Of a stretch of 8,423 nt of DNA, positions 5,628 to 8,423 are shown piece after piece. The stretch is from assembly GCF_002414845.1 (NCBI RefSeq), contig NZ_DIAX01000015.1:577-8999 (forward strand), written 5' to 3'. The translations under genes and the position numbers were made by a program. Positions within the stretch are counted from its first letter, which is position 1; each line of letters starts with the position of its first letter. Origin of the DNA: Gordonia sp. UBA5067 (GTDB lineage Bacteria > Actinomycetota > Actinomycetes > Mycobacteriales > Mycobacteriaceae). The notes under the pieces are model-generated. The model was not told where the DNA came from. It did no database searches and was given only the letters and a program-made list of their open reading frames with translations.

Positions 5628-5977
5628 GATGCTGCTCCTTGCTCTGGTTGTGCCGGGGTTCCCTGCATCGCTGCCAACACCGCGTCCAGGCGCTGGTAGC
5701 GCTCCTCGGCTTGGCGTCGGTACCGCTCGATCCACCCGGTCATCAGGTCGAACACCTCCGCCTCGAGATGTGCGGGACGGGTTTGCGCCGCACGTCCCCG
5801 GGTGACCAGGCCGGCGTCGCCGAGCACTTTGAGTTGCTTGGAGATCGCCTGCACGCTGACGTCGTACGGCTCGGCGAGTTCGCTCACCGTCGCGTCGCCC
5901 TGTGTCAATCGGGCGACAATGTCGCGTCGTGTGGGGTCGGCCAGCGCCGAGAACACCAGTGACAGTTGATCCGTCAT
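5624..5977 (-). CDS. ArsR-family transcriptional regulator
   Basis: 117 residues from ATG 5977-5975, with AAGGA as ribosome binding site. The winged helix is the SdpR/YczB-like ArsR type: LVFSALADPTRRDIVARL (7-24), then helix 3 VSELAEPYDV, recognition helix SVQAISKQLKVLGDAGLV (41-58), and the wing TRGRAAQTRPAHLEAEVF. The metal-binding ELCVCDL motif of true metal sensors is missing, and there is no cysteine at all, so it is probably not a metal sensor. The C-terminal part (WIERYRRQAEERYQRLDAVLAAM) is a long helix for dimerisation. As first gene of the three-gene operon, it has two matching palindromes at its promoter, so autoregulation is expected. Analogy with M. tuberculosis Rv2034 (ArsR heading a similar operon) is from memory. 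Confidence 0.93.
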   Translation of the reverse strand: MTDQLSLVFSALADPTRRDIVARLTQGDATVSELAEPYDVSVQAISKQLKVLGDAGLVTRGRAAQTRPAHLEAEVFDLMTGWIERYRRQAEERYQRLDAVLAAMQGTPAQPEQGAAS

Positions 5978-5990
5978 GCTCTTCCTTTGC

Positions 5991-6050
5991 TAAACCAGAC
6001 GGTTGATTAAGTGTCTCGCCGACGGCGATCTTTGTCAACCATTTGGTTGA
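5991..6050 (-). promoter_or_regulatory. ArsR operon promoter with two palindromic operators
   Basis: Read on the minus strand, TCAACCAAATGGTTGA (6050-6035) and TCAACCGTCTGGTTTA (6006-5991) share the pattern TCAACC-N4-GGTT-K-A. The first is a perfect palindrome. Centres are 44 bp apart, about four helical turns. A consensus -35, TTGACA, is at plus 6033-6038 and overlaps the first operator; 17 bases on is GACACT (plus 6010-6015) as a weak -10, and the second operator covers the transcript start/leader. ArsR binding at both would shut the operon. Confidence 0.75.
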
Positions 6051-6064
6051 GTAAATGGGGTGGG

Positions 6065-6157
6065 GGTGCCCACTCGGCGGGTTGGGGGTGCCCACTCGGC
6101 GGGTTGGGGGTGCCCACTCGGCGGGTTGGGGGTGCCCACTCGGCGGGGCGGGGGTGC
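6065..6157. repeat. 22-bp tandem repeat, four units plus a partial
   Basis: Units are 6065-6086, 6087-6108, 6109-6130 and 6131-6152, followed by a 5-base partial. Each starts GGTGCCCACTCGG and ends CGGGTTGGG. The first three are identical; the fourth has TT changed to GC near its end. The length is not a multiple of three, and the tract lies between the divergent ArsR operon and mfd, so it is non-coding. Each unit junction gives GGGTTGGGGG on the plus strand, so neighbouring units could form a G-quadruplex. Copy number is likely to vary between strains. Confidence 0.93.
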
Positions 6158-6246
6158 GGCCCGCGACTATGCCTGGCCCAAGCGATTCGGTGTCATCATC
6201 ACCCGACCGCAGGCGCTGCGGAACTGGAGTAACGATCGGACAGCTC

Positions 6247-6290
6247 CGCCGAGACTCGGCGACGGGTGGCTTCGGCCCGCCGCATAGACT
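6247..6290 (+). promoter_or_regulatory. mfd promoter, leaderless type, with upstream inverted repeat
   Basis: TAGACT at 6285-6290 is a TANNNT -10 with seven bases to GTG 6298, so transcription should start at or next to the start codon. No clear -35. CGCCGA (6247-6252) and TCGGCG (6256-6261) form a 6-bp inverted repeat with a 3-base centre at about -51 to -37, which may be a regulator site or chance in GC-rich DNA. The rest of 6158-6246 shows nothing I can name. Confidence 0.45.
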
Positions 6291-6297
6291 GGTGCGA

Positions 6298-8423
6298 GTG
6301 GTATCCACCCCCGTTCTGCACGGCCTCGCCCAGGCGGTATGCGCCGACGAGACCTTCGTCGCTCTGACTGCACGACTGGCCTCCCCGACACTGTCGATCA
6401 CCGCTCCCGATGCGGCCCGGCCGTTCGCCGTGGCCGCACTGGCACAGGCCACCCGCGATCCCCTCCTGGTTGTGTCGGCCAGTGGGCGCGAGGCCGAGGA
6501 CCTCGTCGCCGAACTTGCCGAACTCCTCGATGACCCCGGTGCGGTCGCGCTCTTCCCCTCGTGGGAGACGCTGCCGCACGAGCGCCTGTCGCCCAGCGCC
6601 GACACGGTCGGGCAGCGCCTGGCAGTTCTGCACCGCCTTGCTGCCCCCGCCGCGCCGACGCTTCGAGTCGTGGTGACGACGGTCCGCTCGGTCGTTCAGC
6701 CGATGGCCCCGGGGCTCGGGACCCTGCGGGCGATCACCCTGCGGGAGGGCGACGAGATTGACTTCGACGGCCTGCTGGCGAGCTTGGTGGAGATGGCCTA
6801 CGAGCGCGTCGACCTGGTCGGGCGCCGCGGTGAGTTCGCGGTCCGCGGCGGCATCCTCGACATCTTTCCCACGACGGCCGAGCATGGGGTGCGCGTCGAG
6901 TTCTTCGGCGACGAGATCACCGACGTGCGGGCCTTCTCCGTCGCCGATCAGCGCACCCACCCCGACATCGAGACCGGCCCGGTGGTCATCCATGCCTGCC
7001 GTGAATTGCTGCTCACCGCACAGGTCCGCGATCGCGCCGGAAAGTTGCTCGAGTCGCAGCGCGAGGGCAGTGATTTGACCTCGATGCTCGCCAAACTCGC
7101 CGAAGGCATCCCGGTTGAGGGAATGGAGGCGCTGACTCCACTGCTCGTCGGCGGCGAACTGGAATTGCTCACGGAGGCTGTTCCCGGCAATTCGCTTGTC
7201 CTGCTGCTGGATCCGGAGAAGATTCGAACCCGCGCAGCCGACCTCGCCGCCACCGGCAAGGAGTTTCTCGACGCGGCGTGGACTGCGGCGGGAATGGGTG
7301 GTGACGCCCCGCTGACCAAGGAGTTCTCGGCTAGTGCCTATCGTCGCATCGACGACGTGGAGGCGGCGACTCTGGCAGCCGGGCGCCGGTGGTGGACGTT
7401 GAGCCCGTTGAGCAGCGGGGCCGCCGGCGAGGTGGCGTTGCAGGTGTCCGCGGGGCCCGCTCCGCGCGGCCACGAGGACGAGATCATCGCGCTGTTCGCC
7501 CAGTTGCGGGCCCACGTTGCCGACGGTGGCCGGGCGGCAATCGTGGTGGCGGGCAAGGGAACAGCTGCGCGCGTGGCCGAACGGCTCGGCGACGCCGAGG
7601 TGCCGTCGACGATGGCGACCGCCGGCCAGGCGCCGAGTGCCGACGCAGTCACGATCTATCACGGCACGTTGCGCCACGGAATAGTGTCCGGCGCCGGGAG
7701 CGGTGGCGAGCGGGCCGAATCAGGTGCCGGCGCCGGGAGCGGTGGCGAGCGGGCCGAATCAGGTGCCGGCGCCGGGAGCGGTGGCGAGCGGGCCGAATCA
7801 GGTGCCGGCGCCGGGAGCGGTGGCGCGCGGCTGGTGGTCGTCACCGAGGCCGATCTGACTGGATCGCGGGTTGCGGGGACGCGTGACGGCCGCCGACTCG
7901 GCGCCAAACGCCGCAACCAGGTCGATCCGCTGGCGTTGACGGCCGGCGATCTCGTCGTGCATGACCAGCACGGCATCGGCCGTTTCGTCGAAATGATCGA
8001 GCGCACCATCTCCGGTGCCCGCCGCGAATACCTCGTCATCGAGTACTCGCCCGGTAAACGCGGCCAGCCCGGCGACCGGTTGTACGTGCCGATGGATTCT
8101 CTCGATCAACTGTCGCGCTACGTCGGTGGCGAGCAGCCGTCATTGTCGAGGCTGGGCGGTTCGGATTGGCAGAACACAAAACGCAAGGCGCGCAAGGCGG
8201 TTCGCGAAATAGCAGGGGAACTCGTCCAGCTGTACGCCGCCCGCCATGCCGCCCCCGGACATGCCTTCGCCCCGGACACCCCGTGGCAGCGCGAGATGGA
8301 GGACGCGTTCGACTTCACCGAGACGGAGGATCAGCTCACCGTCATCGCCGAGGTGAAGTCCGACATGGAGCGCCCGGTCCCGATGGACCGGGTCATCGTC
8401 GGCGACGTCGGCTACGGCAAGAC
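6298..8423 (+). CDS. mfd: Transcription-repair coupling factor Mfd (5' part, cut by window end)
   Basis: Mfd is a DNA translocase that removes RNA polymerase stalled at lesions and recruits UvrA. The frame is open from GTG 6298 to the window end (about 708 of some 1,200 residues). GTG 6292 is an in-frame alternative, but the -10 at 6285-6290 favours 6298. The N-terminal UvrB-like module shows [27 protein letters not shown], and [17 protein letters not shown]. Next come [17 protein letters not shown] and a [12 protein letters not shown] segment. Residues 465-510 are a tandem repeat. Then [15 protein letters not shown] and the RNA polymerase-interaction domain ([16 protein letters not shown] from 551, [26 protein letters not shown]). 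The RecG-like helicase module begins before the Walker A GDVGYGKT at 702-709, where the sequence stops. In M. tuberculosis the TetR gene directly precedes mfd; here a convergent operon intervenes. Confidence 0.97.
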   Translation, partial: MVSTPVLHGLAQAVCADETFVALTARLASPTLSITAPDAARPFAVAALAQATRDPLLVVSASGREAEDLVAELAELLDDPGAVALFPSWETLPHERLSPSADTVGQRLAVLHRLAAPAAPTLRVVVTTVRSVVQPMAPGLGTLRAITLREGDEIDFDGLLASLVEMAYERVDLVGRRGEFAVRGGILDIFPTTAEHGVRVEFFGDEITDVRAFSVADQRTHPDIETGPVVIHACRELLLTAQVRDRAGKLLESQREGSDLTSMLAKLAEGIPVEGMEALTPLLVGGELELLTEAVPGNSLVLLLDPEKIRTRAADLAATGKEFLDAAWTAAGMGGDAPLTKEFSASAYRRIDDVEAATLAAGRRWWTLSPLSSGAAGEVALQVSAGPAPRGHEDEIIALFAQLRAHVADGGRAAIVVAGKGTAARVAERLGDAEVPSTMATAGQAPSADAVTIYHGTLRHGIVSGAGSGGERAESGAGAGSGGERAESGAGAGSGGERAESGAGAGSGGARLVVVTEADLTGSRVAGTRDGRRLGAKRRNQVDPLALTAGDLVVHDQHGIGRFVEMIERTISGARREYLVIEYSPGKRGQPGDRLYVPMDSLDQLSRYVGGEQPSLSRLGGSDWQNTKRKARKAVREIAGELVQLYAARHAAPGHAFAPDTPWQREMEDAFDFTETEDQLTVIAEVKSDMERPVPMDRVIVGDVGYGK
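7690..7825 (+). repeat. 39-bp in-frame tandem repeat inside mfd
   Basis: Three identical 39-bp units (7690-7728, 7729-7767, 7768-7806) and a 19-base partial copy encode the 13-residue peptide [13 protein letters not shown] three times, then GAGSGG. The tract lies between LRHGIVS and [15 protein letters not shown], where the M. tuberculosis protein, as I recall it, has only a few residues. It is a flexible Gly/Ser/Ala linker with one Glu-Arg and one Glu per unit. Identity of the units at base level points to recent expansion. Confidence 0.97.

Noticed and set aside
6065..6157. CRISPR array
   Set aside because: The repeats are head-to-tail with no spacers, and no cas genes are near.
5628..6605. 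Minus-strand frame extending the SRPBCC gene upstream to 488 codons through the 22-bp repeats
   Set aside because: It crosses the ArsR gene, its promoter and the start of mfd. The ATG at 5627 has an ideal ribosome binding site and the ATGA overlap typical of an operon.

Overview
The window is high-GC DNA with actinobacterial gene style: GTG starts, leaderless promoters with a TANNNT -10, and dense GC codon use. The proteins point to a mycobacterium, most likely an environmental species of the Mycolicibacterium type. The tRNA-Gln(UUG), the TetR regulator and mfd match from memory the M. tuberculosis block glmU / glnU / Rv1019 / mfd (Rv1020). Here that block is broken up by extra genes.

Layout. 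1-281: 3' end of a FabG-like SDR reductase. 282-624: hairpins, a complete tRNA-Gln(UUG) at 351-422, and about 200 nt without a gene that carries an inverted repeat. 625-1041: an apparent relic of a kdp potassium-transport locus, consisting of the 30-aa leader membrane protein, the probable first codons of kdpF, then directly the C-terminal DNA-binding domain of KdpE. kdpABC, kdpD and the KdpE receiver are missing. 1098-2358: an MpaB/Lcp-type (DUF2236) oxygenase expressed from a promoter whose -10, a perfect 11-bp inverted repeat and the start codon overlap. 2410-3822: a Tat-exported lipoprotein amidohydrolase. 3842-4498: a TetR regulator resembling Rv1019.

4579-5977 (minus strand): a tightly overlapped three-gene operon, ArsR regulator, SRPBCC/AHSA1 protein and TIGR03086/DinB-like protein. 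Two near-identical palindromes flank and overlap its promoter. 5978-6297 holds this promoter region, a 22-bp tandem repeat of four units, and the mfd promoter; I see no gene there. 6298-8423: the first ~708 codons of mfd (transcription-repair coupling factor), cut inside the Walker A motif. It carries an in-frame run of 13-residue tandem repeats just before the RNA polymerase-interaction domain.

How the parts relate. In M. tuberculosis the TetR gene is reported to be co-transcribed with mfd and to repress it. Here a convergent ArsR operon separates the two, so any such control must have been rewired, and mfd has its own leaderless-type promoter. The ArsR operon looks self-regulated. I see no defence system, transposase, integrase, CRISPR array or toxin-antitoxin pair. 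The most notable signals are the kdp scar, the repeat expansion inside Mfd, the 22-bp repeat upstream of it, and the operator-promoter-start-codon overlap at the oxygenase gene.
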